A DNA stretch of 64,000 nucleotides from Bizionia sp. M204 (GTDB lineage: Bacteria; Bacteroidota; Bacteroidia; Flavobacteriales; Flavobacteriaceae): positions 62,001 through 126,000 of the forward strand of contig NZ_CP046242.1 of assembly GCF_023205095.1 (NCBI RefSeq), read 5' to 3'. This document shows positions 17,317-28,436 of the stretch, one piece after another (the first letter of the stretch is position 1; each line of letters begins with the position of its first letter). The notes beneath the pieces are model-generated. The model was not told where the DNA came from. It ran no database searches and saw nothing but the letters and a program-made list of their open reading frames with translations. A program made the translations under genes and the position numbers.

Positions 17317-19554
17317 ATGAAAAATATATTATTTATTTTAGGCTTTATGCCATTTTTGGTTATGTCTCAAGATAACTTGAAAGGTGTAATTTTAGAAGCC
17401 AATCAAGATCAAAAAGAAATGCCTGTGGCAGGTGCCAATGTTTATTGGTTAAACACTGCTGTTGGTGCTGTTACGGATTTTGACGGGAATTTTACCATTC
17501 CTTATCAATCTGATTATGAAAAATTAGTCGTCAGTTTTGTAGGTTATAAAACGGATACGATTTCTGTTAATTCTGTCAAGCCTATAAAGCATTTATTAGA
17601 ACCAACAAGTGCATTGGATGAGGTTGTCGTAACCTCCAGAAATCAAGCTACAGCAAAATCATATTTACAATCCCAAAATATTATGGTGGTAAGTAGCGAT
17701 GAATTATTAAAAGCAGCTTGTTGTAATTTGGCAGAAAGCTTTGAAACCAATCCATCAATTGATGTAAATTTTGCGGATGCCGTTTCGGGAACACGACAAA
17801 TAAAAATGTTAGGATTAACCACGCCTTATATTTTGATTGCTACAGAAAACATTCCGTCTATTCGCGGTGCATCTCAAGCTTACGGATTAAGTTTTATTCC
17901 AGGTACTTGGGTAGAAAGTATTCAAATTGGTAAAGGCGCCGGAAGTGTGGTTAATGGTTTTGAAAGTATTGCAGGGCAAATAAATGCCGAACTAGTAAAA
18001 CCTTCAACGGATAAAAAATTATTTGTCAATCTTTATGGTGGCAATAATGATCGCTATGAATTAAATACTCATGTAAATACCAAAGTAAGTGAGAAATGGG
18101 CAACCGGTTTATATCTTCATGGCAGTACTCAAAACACGAAACATGACGTAAATGATGATAATTTTATGGATATGCCAACCTACAATCAGATTAATGTAAT
18201 GAACAGGTGGCAATATACCAACCCGGAAAAGGGTATTGTTAGCTTTATTAATTTGAAGTATTTAAACGATGGTAAGCAAACAGGAGAAGTCAATTTTAAT
18301 CCAGACACAGACAAAGGAACTACGAATGCTTGGGGAAGTGAAATTGATACCGAACGTTATGAGGTGTCTGCAAAGTTGGGTTATGTAAACCCGAACATTC
18401 CGTATCAAAGTATTGGTGTTCAAACGGCTTTTAGTCGGCATGAACAGGATTCTTATTTTGGGCTGAATGTTTATGATATTGTTCAAAACAGTTTATATGC
18501 CAATGCCATGTACAATACCTTAATTGGTGATACACGTCATAAAGTAAAAACAGGTTTAAGTTTTACTTATGATCATTATGATGAGTTGGTAAATACCCAA
18601 GATTACGAACGAACGGAATCATCTGTAGGTGCATTTTTTGAGTATAATTATGATAATTTAGAGAACTTAAACCTAACGGCCGGTGTTCGTGTAGATGAGC
18701 ATAATTTACTCGGATTTTTTGTAACGCCAAGATTGCATTTGCGATATACACCTTGGGAAAAGTCAGCATTTAGAGCATCCGTTGGTCGTGGAAAACGTAG
18801 TGCGAATATCTTTACAGAAAATCAACAAATGTTTGCAACATCAAGAACAATTAACATTGTTAATTCTGGAGGTGCTGTTTATGGGCTAGACCCAGAAATT
18901 GCTTGGAATTACGGCGTTTCATTCCTGCAAGGGTTTAATTTGTTTGGTAGAAAAGGTGATGTGACGTTTGATTATTACCGCACCGATTTTCAAAATCAAA
19001 TTGTCGTAGATTATGAAAACCCACAGGCAGTCAGTTTTTATAATTTGGAAGGTGATAGTTATGCCAATAGTTTTCAAGCAGAAGTAAATTATACTATATT
19101 TAATCGTTTTGATTTACGTTTGGCTTACAAGTATTACGATGTTAAAACCCAATACCAATCCGGTAAATTGGATAAGCCATTAACGCCAAAACACCGTTTC
19201 TTTGCCAACGCTGGATATGAAACGCATCAAACCGATTCTGGTGGTCATTGGAAATTTGATGCCACATATAATTGGTTAAGTAAGCAACGTTTTTCGTCCA
19301 CGCAAACAAATCCAGTAGCGTATCAATTACCAAAGTATACACCAACGGTTGGAACTTTAAATTTGCAGGTCACTAAAGTATTTTCTCCGAAATTTGAAGT
19401 ATATTTAGGAGGCGAAAACGTCACCAATGTGCGTCAAGATAATCCAATTGTAGCAGCCGATGATCCGTTTGGCGCTAATTTTGATACCACATTTGTATAT
19501 GGACCCGTATTTGGTAGTATGTATTATGCCGGATTGCGATTTAAAATTAATTAA
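17317..19554 (+). CDS. TonB-dependent outer-membrane receptor, probably for a metal
   Basis: The protein has 745 residues. A signal peptide is followed by a carboxypeptidase-regulatory-like domain (about 20-100, VGAVTDFDGNFTIPY), then a plug (DEVVVTSRNQATAKS, about 108-230) and a 22-strand-type barrel ending in YYAGLRFKIN. The plug carries a Cys pair in LLKAACCNLAESF, which is uncommon in sugar receptors. It lies between two HMA genes and behind a HYC_CC_PP gene, so a copper or related metal complex is the likely cargo; that is inference from context. Confidence 0.9.
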   Translation: MKNILFILGFMPFLVMSQDNLKGVILEANQDQKEMPVAGANVYWLNTAVGAVTDFDGNFTIPYQSDYEKLVVSFVGYKTDTISVNSVKPIKHLLEPTSALDEVVVTSRNQATAKSYLQSQNIMVVSSDELLKAACCNLAESFETNPSIDVNFADAVSGTRQIKMLGLTTPYILIATENIPSIRGASQAYGLSFIPGTWVESIQIGKGAGSVVNGFESIAGQINAELVKPSTDKKLFVNLYGGNNDRYELNTHVNTKVSEKWATGLYLHGSTQNTKHDVNDDNFMDMPTYNQINVMNRWQYTNPEKGIVSFINLKYLNDGKQTGEVNFNPDTDKGTTNAWGSEIDTERYEVSAKLGYVNPNIPYQSIGVQTAFSRHEQDSYFGLNVYDIVQNSLYANAMYNTLIGDTRHKVKTGLSFTYDHYDELVNTQDYERTESSVGAFFEYNYDNLENLNLTAGVRVDEHNLLGFFVTPRLHLRYTPWEKSAFRASVGRGKRSANIFTENQQMFATSRTINIVNSGGAVYGLDPEIAWNYGVSFLQGFNLFGRKGDVTFDYYRTDFQNQIVVDYENPQAVSFYNLEGDSYANSFQAEVNYTIFNRFDLRLAYKYYDVKTQYQSGKLDKPLTPKHRFFANAGYETHQTDSGGHWKFDATYNWLSKQRFSSTQTNPVAYQLPKYTPTVGTLNLQVTKVFSPKFEVYLGGENVTNVRQDNPIVAADDPFGANFDTTFVYGPVFGSMYYAGLRFKIN

Positions 19555-19610
19555 AACTAAAAATAATAATCAGATTTCTGTTTTTACAGAATTCATAAAA
19601 GAAAAACAAC

Positions 19611-19967
19611 ATGAAAAAATTAGGAATATTAATAGTTATGCTTTTTGGTTTAACAGCCTTTTCACAAGATAAGAACGCCAGAGCCTCTATAGAAGTAGAT
19701 GGTGTTTGTAATATGTGTAAAGAACGCATTGAGAAAGCATGTATTAGAACAAAAGGTGTAAAATCGGCTGTATGGAATGTAGAGACTCATGAGTTAAAGC
19801 TGATTTTTGATGAACGTAAAACCGATTTAAAAACCATTAATCAAAGTATTGCCGATATTGGTCACGATACCAAAGAAATCAAAGCAAGCGATGATGCTTA
19901 TAATAGCTTACATGCCTGTTGCTTATATAGAGATGAAGCAGTACAAGAGGATCATAAAAATGATTAA
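19611..19967 (+). CDS. Exported HMA-domain protein
   Basis: This 118-residue protein has a signal peptide (ending TAFSQ) and an HMA-like domain with VDGVCNMCKERIEKAC. A second Cys pair in LHACCLYRDE lies near the C-terminus. It probably binds metal in the periplasm and may pass it from or to the TonB receptor encoded upstream. A strong terminator follows, so this is the last gene of the group. Confidence 0.82.
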   Translation: MKKLGILIVMLFGLTAFSQDKNARASIEVDGVCNMCKERIEKACIRTKGVKSAVWNVETHELKLIFDERKTDLKTINQSIADIGHDTKEIKASDDAYNSLHACCLYRDEAVQEDHKND

Positions 19968-19986
19968 TTAACGGAAAACTATATAG

Positions 19987-20016
19987 AAAACCCAAGCATA
20001 AAGTTTGGGTTTTTTT
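19987..20016 (+). terminator. Terminator of the metal-linked gene group
   Basis: A nine-base stem (AAAACCCAA with TTGGGTTTT) and a nine-base loop are followed by more T residues, 20 bases after the HMA stop codon. Confidence 0.85.
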
Positions 20017-20074
20017 ATTGTTGACATATTCCATTAAAATGATTAACTTACTATATCATTAAAAAAGAAGAACC

Positions 20075-20281
20075 ATGTCAAGAAAACTAATCCTATCCAG
20101 TAATTCTCAAGTGCAAGTTTCAGGTGTAAAAAATGCCTTGGACGAAGCGCAAATTGCATATTTTGAAATTAATAAATCTGATTCTTCCTATCCGGGAATT
20201 TTAGGTCAAATTGAAATTCATGTTCATGATGCTGATGAAGCCAAAGCTTTATTAGTAATTAAGGATTTGGTAAACAATTAA
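20075..20281 (+). CDS. DUF2007-family small protein
   Basis: This 68-residue protein matches the DUF2007 pattern of a small alpha/beta domain (SNSQVQVSGVKNALDEAQIAYFEINK, then GQIEIHVHDADEAKALLVI). The family has been called a putative signal-transducing protein, but no activity is shown. It stands alone between two terminators. Confidence 0.8.
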   Translation: MSRKLILSSNSQVQVSGVKNALDEAQIAYFEINKSDSSYPGILGQIEIHVHDADEAKALLVIKDLVNN

Positions 20282-20485
20282 GGGTTTCCAAGTCCTATTG
20301 TATTGTTATGGCTTCTGGTTTCGGAATTCCATTAATCAGTAATATTCACAGGCACCATAAGTTTTTTTTAGCCACCAAATGTTTTAGAAGACGTGTTATA
20401 ATTTAAAAGTGATTCCCTAATACTATCAAAACGTATTTGATTTTATTAGCGTGTTGTTTCTAATTGGTATAAAGTATTATCACTA

Positions 20486-20515
20486 AAAAACGCCTCAAGA
20501 AATTGAGGCGTTTTT
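20486..20515. terminator. Bidirectional terminator between the DUF2007 gene and groL
   Basis: A 13-base stem AAAAACGCCTCAA pairs with TTGAGGCGTTTTT around a GAAA loop. Both strands end in T runs, so it can stop transcripts from both sides. Confidence 0.9.
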
Positions 20516-20546
20516 AGTAGTATAAATTAGCTTATAAAGTTTTGGA

Positions 20547-22190
<1,644 letters not shown>

Positions 22191-22298
22191 TTAAAATTTT
22201 AAACGTTAAAAAATCAGTAATCAGATTCCAAAAAGGAATTCAAGTGTGTCAATTTTAAATGTTTATAATTTGTTTATTGGATGTTTGAATTTTTACGA

Positions 22299-22574
22299 TT
22301 AAACTATTGCTAGAATGTCGCTTTCGCGCATAATTAGATAATCTTTACCCTCTAATTTTAATTCCGTTCCTGCGTATTTGCCATAAAGAACAGTATCACC
22401 AACCTTAACAGTCATAGGCTCGTCTTTAGTGCCTTTTCCTGCTGCCATTACTTTGCCTTGTTGTGGTTTTTCTTTTGCATTATCCGGAATAATAATTCCT
22501 GATGCTGTTTTCGTTTCAGCTGCTTCTGGTTCAATAAGAACACGGTCTGCTAATGGTTTAATTTTTAATGCCAT
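22299..22574 (-). CDS. groS: Co-chaperonin GroES (10 kDa)
   Basis: The protein has 91 residues with the mobile loop ([21 protein letters not shown]) and the roof and core strands ([26 protein letters not shown]). It caps GroEL. A sigma-54-type promoter lies about 50 bases upstream, which suggests an unusual mode of control for this operon. Confidence 0.97.
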   Translation of the reverse strand: MALKIKPLADRVLIEPEAAETKTASGIIIPDNAKEKPQQGKVMAAGKGTKDEPMTVKVGDTVLYGKYAGTELKLEGKDYLIMRESDILAIV

Positions 22575-22620
22575 TTTTGTATGTTGTTTTATTAATTATA
22601 ATTTTAATTACTGCTTTAGC

Positions 22621-22642
22621 AGTATGCTAAAAATGTGCCAAT
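22621..22642 (-). promoter_or_regulatory. Candidate sigma-54 promoter of groS-groL
   Basis: The minus strand reads TTGGCACATTTTTAGCAT. The -24 GG (22638-22639) and -12 GC (22626-22627) are exactly ten bases apart, and the match to TTGGCAC-N5-TTGCA has one change. The groS ATG is about 50 bases downstream. A nine-base direct repeat TAGCAGTAT lies on each side (22617-22625 and 22642-22650), and a six-base hairpin (22609-22624) lies just downstream. No CIRCE element is seen. Confidence 0.55.
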
Positions 22643-22684
22643 AGCAGTATACTGACAAAATTTCATTCATTCCCTTTAGGGTAC

Positions 22685-22717
22685 AAAAAAAGCCAACTGA
22701 AAAGTTGGCTTTTTTTG
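22685..22717 (-). terminator. Terminator after secG
   Basis: The stem AGCCAACT/AGTTGGCT has a GAAA loop and a T run on the minus strand (A run 22685-22690) and also on the plus strand. It separates secG from groS, so groS-groL needs its own promoter. Confidence 0.88.
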
Positions 22718-22734
22718 TTTTTTTGTAACACGTT

Positions 22735-23088
22735 CTATTTAGAAGCGTCTGGTGTTTCCGTGCTTTCATTAGTTGCGGCTGGAACAGCAGGTGCAACAGG
22801 AGCAGGTTGTTGTGTATTGATTTGTTCAATAGCTTTGGACTCTGCAGTTCCTGTTCTGCTAATAGTAACATTAGAAACTAAAATTAACACCAACATAATT
22901 GTAGCTAGTGTCCAGGTGCTTTTGTCTAAAAAGTCTGTTGTTTTTTTAACACCACCTAGTTGTTGAGTGCCACCACCACCAAATGATGATGATAATCCGC
23001 CACCTTTAGGGTTTTGAACCATTATAACTACTATTAGTAAAAAGGCAACCACTACAATAAGTGCTAAAAATATGGTAAACGTACTCAT
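22735..23088 (-). CDS. secG: Preprotein translocase subunit SecG
   Basis: SecG is a two-span subunit of the SecYEG channel. The 117-residue protein has a first span (about 4-23), then the conserved loop QNPKGGGLSSSFGG and a second span (about 58-76). The C-terminal tail is rich in Pro, Ala and Thr. It starts one base after the stop of the TPR gene. Confidence 0.92.
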   Translation of the reverse strand: MSTFTIFLALIVVVAFLLIVVIMVQNPKGGGLSSSFGGGGTQQLGGVKKTTDFLDKSTWTLATIMLVLILVSNVTISRTGTAESKAIEQINTQQPAPVAPAVPAATNESTETPDASK

Positions 23089-23089
23089 G

Positions 23090-24064
23090 TTATTCGTTAT
23101 TTTGTTCTTGTAATTGTTTTACTGCTTTAATTTGGTCTGCAAAGAAACCACTTTTTTCTGGATATTTCAAACTTAAAATGTTGTAAGATTGAATTGCTTT
23201 TTTATAGTTCTTTTGCTCTAAATAAATTCGGGCTAAAGTTTCAGTCATTAAGGCTTCTGGCTGAATCATTTGTGCATCAGCAATATTGGTGTTTACAGTG
23301 GTTGTTTTTTTTGGTTTTAACTTCGGGTTTTTGGTGATAAATTCATCAATTAAATCAAACTTTTTACTGCGTTCTGTTTCCGAATTATCTGTGTTTTCTA
23401 TACCACTTTCAATTGGTTTTTCGCTCTTTATATTATCAGTTCCCCGATTAATTGGTTCAAAACGTGTAAGCATTAACCATTCATTAAAGGAATGTTTTTC
23501 TTGATGATTAAACTGTAACGGTTGACCTAGCTTTAAAACTTGGTCAGGAGCAGGCGAGTCTGACGTATTCGATTCAATTGTTTTATTTTTTGAAATGTCT
23601 TCAACTGGTAATGCCTCATCAATCTGAAAATGCGCTATGGGTGGTTTACTCGTTTTAAGTTGAAACAATTCTGGATCTAACGTGCCTTCCGTGTCTGTAA
23701 TTTGTTGCTTTAAAACATCATCAACCCGACTTCTTTTATTAAATGACATGTCTTCAGAATCAACTTCAATAGATTTAATATGGTCTAAATGTTGTTTAAT
23801 ATGCTGTGATATTTCATTTTGCAAAAAGGCTTCAGACGTAATAAAATCAAATAAAATACTTCTATCGGTGGTATATGCAGCGGTTACTTTTAACTCATTA
23901 TTATATTTAATACTAGATTTGGATTTTAATCCTTTTAAATAACTAGCACGAGCCGCTTGAAAATAAGGGTATTGCTCCAAAATCGCTTTCAATTCCGCTG
24001 TTTGTTGTGGCGAAATATCTTGGGGTTTCTGTATGATTTTAGAAAATTCAGCAGCTGTTATCAT
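23090..24064 (-). CDS. Conserved TPR-containing protein of the lptE-secG operon
   Basis: This 324-residue protein has no signal peptide. The N-terminal part (YPYFQAARASYLKGLKSKSS) is helical, the middle is acidic and probably disordered, and the last 60 residues hold a TPR-like pair (MTETLARIYLEQKNYKKAIQSYNILSLKYPEKS). I recognise it only as a conserved Flavobacteriaceae protein between lptE and secG. Spacing to both neighbours is one base, so it may take part in envelope protein or LPS transport. The function is unknown. Confidence 0.7.
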   Translation of the reverse strand: MITAAEFSKIIQKPQDISPQQTAELKAILEQYPYFQAARASYLKGLKSKSSIKYNNELKVTAAYTTDRSILFDFITSEAFLQNEISQHIKQHLDHIKSIEVDSEDMSFNKRSRVDDVLKQQITDTEGTLDPELFQLKTSKPPIAHFQIDEALPVEDISKNKTIESNTSDSPAPDQVLKLGQPLQFNHQEKHSFNEWLMLTRFEPINRGTDNIKSEKPIESGIENTDNSETERSKKFDLIDEFITKNPKLKPKKTTTVNTNIADAQMIQPEALMTETLARIYLEQKNYKKAIQSYNILSLKYPEKSGFFADQIKAVKQLQEQNNE

Positions 24065-24065
24065 A

Positions 24066-24572
24066 TTACCATTTTGCTAATGTTGCATTAAAAATATCTT
24101 GTGTTAAACGCTCGAATATTTCAGCTAAAGCGGTGTCTTTTTGAGAGCCTGTTAATAATGCTGCTCCAGCATAATCATAAAAGAATGAGAAGCGTTGCTC
24201 TAAATTATCTTCTTCGTTTTTCATATTGTAAAAACGAACATTTACCGTAACATTCAATCGGTTTTGAGCGGCTGTGTTATTGGCTGTTGCTGTAGTAGGC
24301 GAAATACGATATTCTGTAATCTCTCCTTCGTAAACCAAATCACCACTAGACTTTACTAAATCTAAATTGGTTTGATTTATTAATAAATCGGTTAAAGCAT
24401 TCGTAAAGTCCCGATCTAAACCAGGTTCTACTAAAATAGCATTATTTTGAAAATAATTGACTTGAAATGTTTTAACATCGGGAGCAATGGAGGCTCCTGT
24501 AAACGAATAGGCGCCACAACCCAAAAAGGTGATTAAAACGATAGCTGATAAAACTATTTTTATGATTTTCAT
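24066..24572 (-). CDS. lptE: LptE-family outer-membrane lipoprotein
   Basis: This 168-residue lipoprotein has the lipobox FLGC (Cys19) and matches the Bacteroidota LptE pattern (GAYSFTGASIAPDVKTFQVNYFQN, then DLVYEGEITEYRISP). LptE plugs the LptD barrel that puts LPS into the outer membrane. It lies 20 bases after the sigma-54 activator gene. Confidence 0.88.
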   Translation of the reverse strand: MKIIKIVLSAIVLITFLGCGAYSFTGASIAPDVKTFQVNYFQNNAILVEPGLDRDFTNALTDLLINQTNLDLVKSSGDLVYEGEITEYRISPTTATANNTAAQNRLNVTVNVRFYNMKNEEDNLEQRFSFFYDYAGAALLTGSQKDTALAEIFERLTQDIFNATLAKW

Positions 24573-24592
24573 AAATTAATTTTTAAAACCAA

Positions 24593-25861
24593 TTACAGGT
24601 CGTATTGTTTAATTTTTCTATATAATGTCCGTTCGCTAATGCCTAATTCGGCAGCTGCTAATTTACGCTTTCCGCCATGGCGTTCCAACGATTTTTTTAT
24701 GAGTTCTAATTCCTTATCATGTAAGGACAGCGTTTCTTCTTCTTCAATTTCTTCAGCAAAATGATATTTGTCTGTTGCTGTTTCAATAGGTTCATCAGAA
24801 TAGGTGTCACTTGGTTTTTCAGGAATGGAAAGTACTTCTAAATCTTCATAAGCCTCTTGGGTGTCATCATCTACTTCGCCATAAATTTTATCGATAAGGC
24901 TCTCATTTTTCTTCTGAACTTCTGAAGCATTTCCAGTTTTCATTAGTTCCATGGTGAGTTTCTTTAAATCGTTTAAATCACTTTTCATGTCAAAAAGCAC
25001 TTTATATAGAATTTCACGTTCGCTACTAAAATCGCTTTCCGATTTTGTATTACTAATTACAGCGGGTAATTGCGAGCTTTCTGAAGGTAAATAATGTCTC
25101 AACGTGTCTGCCGAAATTTCCCTAGTTTGTTCTAAAACGGAAATTTGTTCGGCAACATTGCGCAACTGTCTAATATTTCCATTCCAGCGAAACTTTAATA
25201 ATATAGCGACAGCTTCATCGGATAATTTGATGGTTGGCATTTTATATTTTAAAGCAAAATCACTAGCAAACTTTCTAAATAATAAATGAATATCCTCTTT
25301 TCGGTTTCGTAGCGGTGGTAAATTGATTTCAACTGTACTTAAGCGGTAGAATAAATCTTCCCGGAATTTTTCTTTTTTAATTGCGTCAAACATATTAACG
25401 TTTGTAGCTGCAACAATGCGCACATTGGTTTTTTGTACTTTACTGGAACCTACTTTTATAAATTCGCCATTTTCTAAAACTCGTAATAAACGTACCTGGG
25501 TTGTTAGTGGTAATTCACCAACTTCATCTAAAAAAATGGTGCCACCATCGGCTACTTCAAAATAACCATTTCGAGTGGCTGTAGCACCTGTAAAAGCACC
25601 TTTTTCATGGCCGAAAAGTTCACTGTCAATTGTGCCTTCTGGAATGGCACCACAGTTTACGGCAATATATTTACCGTGTTTTCTGTGAGATAGGGAATGG
25701 ATAATTTTAGGAATACTTTCTTTACCCACACCAGATTCACCAGTTACTAAAACCGAAATATCTGTTGGTGCTACTTGAATAGCTTTTTCAATGGCGCGAT
25801 TAAGTGTTGGGTCGTTTCCAATTATGCCGAAACGCTGTTTGGTTGCTTGTACTGATTCCAT
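24593..25861 (-). CDS. Sigma-54-dependent transcriptional activator without receiver domain
   Basis: This 422-residue protein begins almost directly with the AAA+ domain: Walker A GESGVGKE (41-48), the sigma-54 contact loop GAFTGA (88-93) and Walker B IFLDE (109-113). A long acidic linker leads to a Fis-type HTH at the end ([27 protein letters not shown]). With no receiver or sensor domain, its activity may be set by its amount or by a partner protein. The gene sits between miaB and lptE, and a sigma-54-like promoter occurs at groS 2 kb downstream, which is one possible target. Confidence 0.92.
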   Translation of the reverse strand: MESVQATKQRFGIIGNDPTLNRAIEKAIQVAPTDISVLVTGESGVGKESIPKIIHSLSHRKHGKYIAVNCGAIPEGTIDSELFGHEKGAFTGATATRNGYFEVADGGTIFLDEVGELPLTTQVRLLRVLENGEFIKVGSSKVQKTNVRIVAATNVNMFDAIKKEKFREDLFYRLSTVEINLPPLRNRKEDIHLLFRKFASDFALKYKMPTIKLSDEAVAILLKFRWNGNIRQLRNVAEQISVLEQTREISADTLRHYLPSESSQLPAVISNTKSESDFSSEREILYKVLFDMKSDLNDLKKLTMELMKTGNASEVQKKNESLIDKIYGEVDDDTQEAYEDLEVLSIPEKPSDTYSDEPIETATDKYHFAEEIEEEETLSLHDKELELIKKSLERHGGKRKLAAAELGISERTLYRKIKQYDL

Positions 25862-25868
25862 ATCTAAT

Positions 25869-25886
25869 TTCCTGCGAAGGCAGGAA
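25869..25886. repeat. Short perfect hairpin (TTCCTGC-GAAG-GCAGGAA)
   Basis: A seven-base inverted repeat with a GAAG loop lies in the 51-base gap between miaB and the sigma-54 activator gene. There is no T run, so it is not a typical terminator. From memory, very similar units recur in other flavobacterial gaps, so it may be a dispersed repeat. Confidence 0.5.
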
Positions 25887-25912
25887 TCTTATTAATTATT
25901 AATAGCTCCTTT

Positions 25913-27352
25913 TTATTCTGAATACCCAACAGCCTCGCCAATGAGTGTTGCTGTGGTACAGTCTATTATTTTTACGTTTACAAATTCGCCTACTTTATAA
26001 TGTTCTTTCGGAAAAACTACAACTGTATTTTGTGAGGTTCGTCCAGACCAGTCTAAATCGGATTTTTTCGATTCTTTTTCAATCAACACTTCATGGATTT
26101 GGCCTAAATTTGCCAATGTTTTTTTATGACCATTAGCACGTTGCACATCAATAATTTCTTGTAAACGACGTTTTTTTGTGTCTTCTGGAACATCATCTTT
26201 CATATTTCTACCAGCCATGGTTCCTGGTCTTTCTGAATAGGCATACATAAAACCAAAATCGTATTGAACAAATTCCATTAAGCTCAACGTATCTTGATGA
26301 TCGGCTTCTGTTTCTGTTGGAAAACCTGCAATCATATCTTGACTTATAGCGCAATTTGGGAGAATACGTTTTATATTGGTAATGAGATCCATATATTCTT
26401 CACGTGTATGCTGCCTGTTCATTTCCTTTAAAATGCGGTTGCTACCACTTTGTATTGGTAAATGAATATGGTTACAGATGTTTTTATATTTTGCCATGGT
26501 TTCTACAACATCCAACGTCATGTCTTGCGGGTTAGATGTAGAGAAACGTATGCGCATTTTAGGTTGTGCTTGGGCACATTGTTCTAATAATTTCGAGAAA
26601 TTGATAGCTGTTGCTTTTTGCATGTCACTTGCTTTTTCAAAATCTTTTTTCAGTCCGCCGCCATACCATAAATAACTGTCTACATTCTGACCTAGAAGTG
26701 TAATTTCTTTATACCCTTTGCTCCATAAATCGTTTATTTCCTCCATAATACTTTGAGGATCTCGACTACGTTCACGACCTCGAGTAAAAGGAACAACGCA
26801 AAATGTACACATATTATCGCAGCCACGCGTAATGGAAACAAATGCCGTAACACCATTCGTGTTTAAACGTACTGGAGAAATATCACCGTAGGTTTCATCT
26901 TTAGAGAGTATGACGTTTATGGCGTCACGACCAGCTTCCACTTCAGAAAGCAGATTGGGCAAATCTTTATAAGCATCTGGGCCAACAACGAGATCTACAA
27001 TTTTTTCTTCATCTAAAAATTTACTTTTCAAACGTTCTGCCATACAGCCTAAAACACCGACTTTCATTTTAGGATTTATCTTTTTTACGGCATTGTATTT
27101 TTCTAAACGCTTACGAATGGTTTGTTCAGCTTTGTCACGAATAGAGCAGGTGTTTACTAAAACCAAATCAGCTTCTTCTAGCTTTTGGGTTGTGTTAAAT
27201 CCTTCGTTGGTAAGAATGGAAGCCACAATTTCGCTATCGCTAAAATTCATAGCACAGCCGTAACTTTCAATAAAAAGTTTGCGTGTATTGGATTCTTTGG
27301 CTTCTAGTATAAGGGTTTCACCTTGTTTTGATTCGTCTATAATCTTCTCCAT
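25913..27352 (-). CDS. miaB: tRNA-2-methylthio-N6-dimethylallyladenosine synthase MiaB
   Basis: MiaB is a radical-SAM enzyme that adds a methylthio group to i6A37 of tRNAs. The 479-residue protein has the N-terminal UPF0004 domain ([13 protein letters not shown]), the radical-SAM motif ([23 protein letters not shown]) and a C-terminal TRAM domain. It is the first gene of the leftward operon. Confidence 0.96.
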   Translation of the reverse strand: MEKIIDESKQGETLILEAKESNTRKLFIESYGCAMNFSDSEIVASILTNEGFNTTQKLEEADLVLVNTCSIRDKAEQTIRKRLEKYNAVKKINPKMKVGVLGCMAERLKSKFLDEEKIVDLVVGPDAYKDLPNLLSEVEAGRDAINVILSKDETYGDISPVRLNTNGVTAFVSITRGCDNMCTFCVVPFTRGRERSRDPQSIMEEINDLWSKGYKEITLLGQNVDSYLWYGGGLKKDFEKASDMQKATAINFSKLLEQCAQAQPKMRIRFSTSNPQDMTLDVVETMAKYKNICNHIHLPIQSGSNRILKEMNRQHTREEYMDLITNIKRILPNCAISQDMIAGFPTETEADHQDTLSLMEFVQYDFGFMYAYSERPGTMAGRNMKDDVPEDTKKRRLQEIIDVQRANGHKKTLANLGQIHEVLIEKESKKSDLDWSGRTSQNTVVVFPKEHYKVGEFVNVKIIDCTTATLIGEAVGYSE

Positions 27353-27388
27353 AAATGCATCTGAAATGAGGTTCAGTCAATAAGTATG

Positions 27389-27427
27389 CAAAGTTACAAT
27401 TATTTTTTACACTGTGACAAAGTGTCA
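27389..27427 (-). promoter_or_regulatory. miaB promoter with an overlapping palindrome
   Basis: On the minus strand TTG (27418-27420) is followed after 21 bases by TAACTTTG (27389-27396). The palindrome TGACA-AAG-TGTCA (27415-27427) covers the TTG element, so a regulator bound there could block or help polymerase. Confidence 0.6.
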
Positions 27428-27503
27428 TATAATAAAAAATAATTTTGCGCATGCTATAAAATTAACCGTAATTTGAAATCTATCACGAACTAATTAACCA
27501 CTT

Positions 27504-28277
27504 ATGAACACAATGAATTCACTTTTAGAAAAAATTGCGAATGCACCTTCGTTAGATTTTGGTACTATTTTTAGCGACGCGTTTGATTTGTTTAAGAAAA
27601 CTTGGGTACAAGGCTTTTTATTGCAAATTATAACGTTCATTATTGTATTACCTTTTATTCTGTTATTATATTTACCATTGTTGGGTATAATTATTTCTCA
27701 AGCAACAACAGGGGATCAAGATCCTGAAGCGTTTCAGGCTTATTTTGCAGGTTTGGGAATTATGTATATGCTGTTTTTTATAGCAGGTATATTAGTGCTA
27801 AGTGTTGTTTCCCTAGCATTGAATGCAGGTTTTTTTAGAATTATGAAACGATTAGACCATAATGAGCCTATTAAAACATCAGATTTCTTTTATTATCTAA
27901 AAGGAAAATATTTTGGAAAGCTACTGATATTAATGTTTGCAGCTTTATTTATTAGTTTAATAGCTGTTATGCTTTGTATATTGCCTATAATTTATGTTGT
28001 TGTTCCCATATATTTCTTCTCCATTATTTTTGCCTTCAATCCAGAATTACCTGCTGGTGACATTATAAAGGCTAGTTTTAAATTAGGAAACAAAAAATGG
28101 TTATTAGTATTTGGTTTAACTATAATCGCGTCACTTTTAGCACAAATTGTTGGTATGCTAATGTGCGGTATAGGTATTTTAGTTACAGCACCGTTTGTAT
28201 ACCATCCTATGTATTTAGTTTATAAAAATGTAATTGGTTTTGAAGATGAAGTACCAACCAATCATATTGTATCGTAA
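27504..28277 (+). CDS. Multi-span membrane protein of unknown function
   Basis: This 257-residue protein has a short polar N-terminus (LDFGTIFSDAFDLFKKTWVQG) and about five or six membrane segments. The start of such a protein with F-x-x-AFDLFKKTW resembles the DUF975 / glycerophosphoryl-diester membrane-domain group, but I cannot assign a role. It is divergent from miaB and followed by a strong terminator, so it is a single-gene transcript. Confidence 0.6.
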   Translation: MNTMNSLLEKIANAPSLDFGTIFSDAFDLFKKTWVQGFLLQIITFIIVLPFILLLYLPLLGIIISQATTGDQDPEAFQAYFAGLGIMYMLFFIAGILVLSVVSLALNAGFFRIMKRLDHNEPIKTSDFFYYLKGKYFGKLLILMFAALFISLIAVMLCILPIIYVVVPIYFFSIIFAFNPELPAGDIIKASFKLGNKKWLLVFGLTIIASLLAQIVGMLMCGIGILVTAPFVYHPMYLVYKNVIGFEDEVPTNHIVS

Positions 28278-28307
28278 ATTGTAAAAACATTTAATTTTAT
28301 ATTTAAT

Positions 28308-28343
28308 ACCTGTATTTAAAATTGTTTAAATACAGGTTTTTTA
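28308..28343 (+). terminator. Terminator after the membrane protein gene
   Basis: A perfect 13-base stem ACCTGTATTTAAA with a four-base loop is followed by six T residues. Confidence 0.9.
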
Positions 28344-28409
28344 TTGGTAGTAGGGATAAAATAAAGCATAGGAATTTTTAAAAATTAGGAACATGTACTT
28401 TTTTTCATA

Positions 28410-28417
28410 TACATTTG
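28410..28417 (+). promoter_or_regulatory. topA promoter -7 element (TACATTTG)
   Basis: TACATTTG fits TAnnTTTG and lies 19 bases before the topA ATG. I see no clear TTG upstream at the right distance. Confidence 0.5.
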
Positions 28418-28436
28418 TAGCCTTAAAAAACATGAA

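Noticed and set aside
22608-22871. An 87-codon minus-strand frame between secG and groS
   Set aside because: It crosses the secG terminator, overlaps secG in another frame and covers the groS promoter; it is a chance frame.
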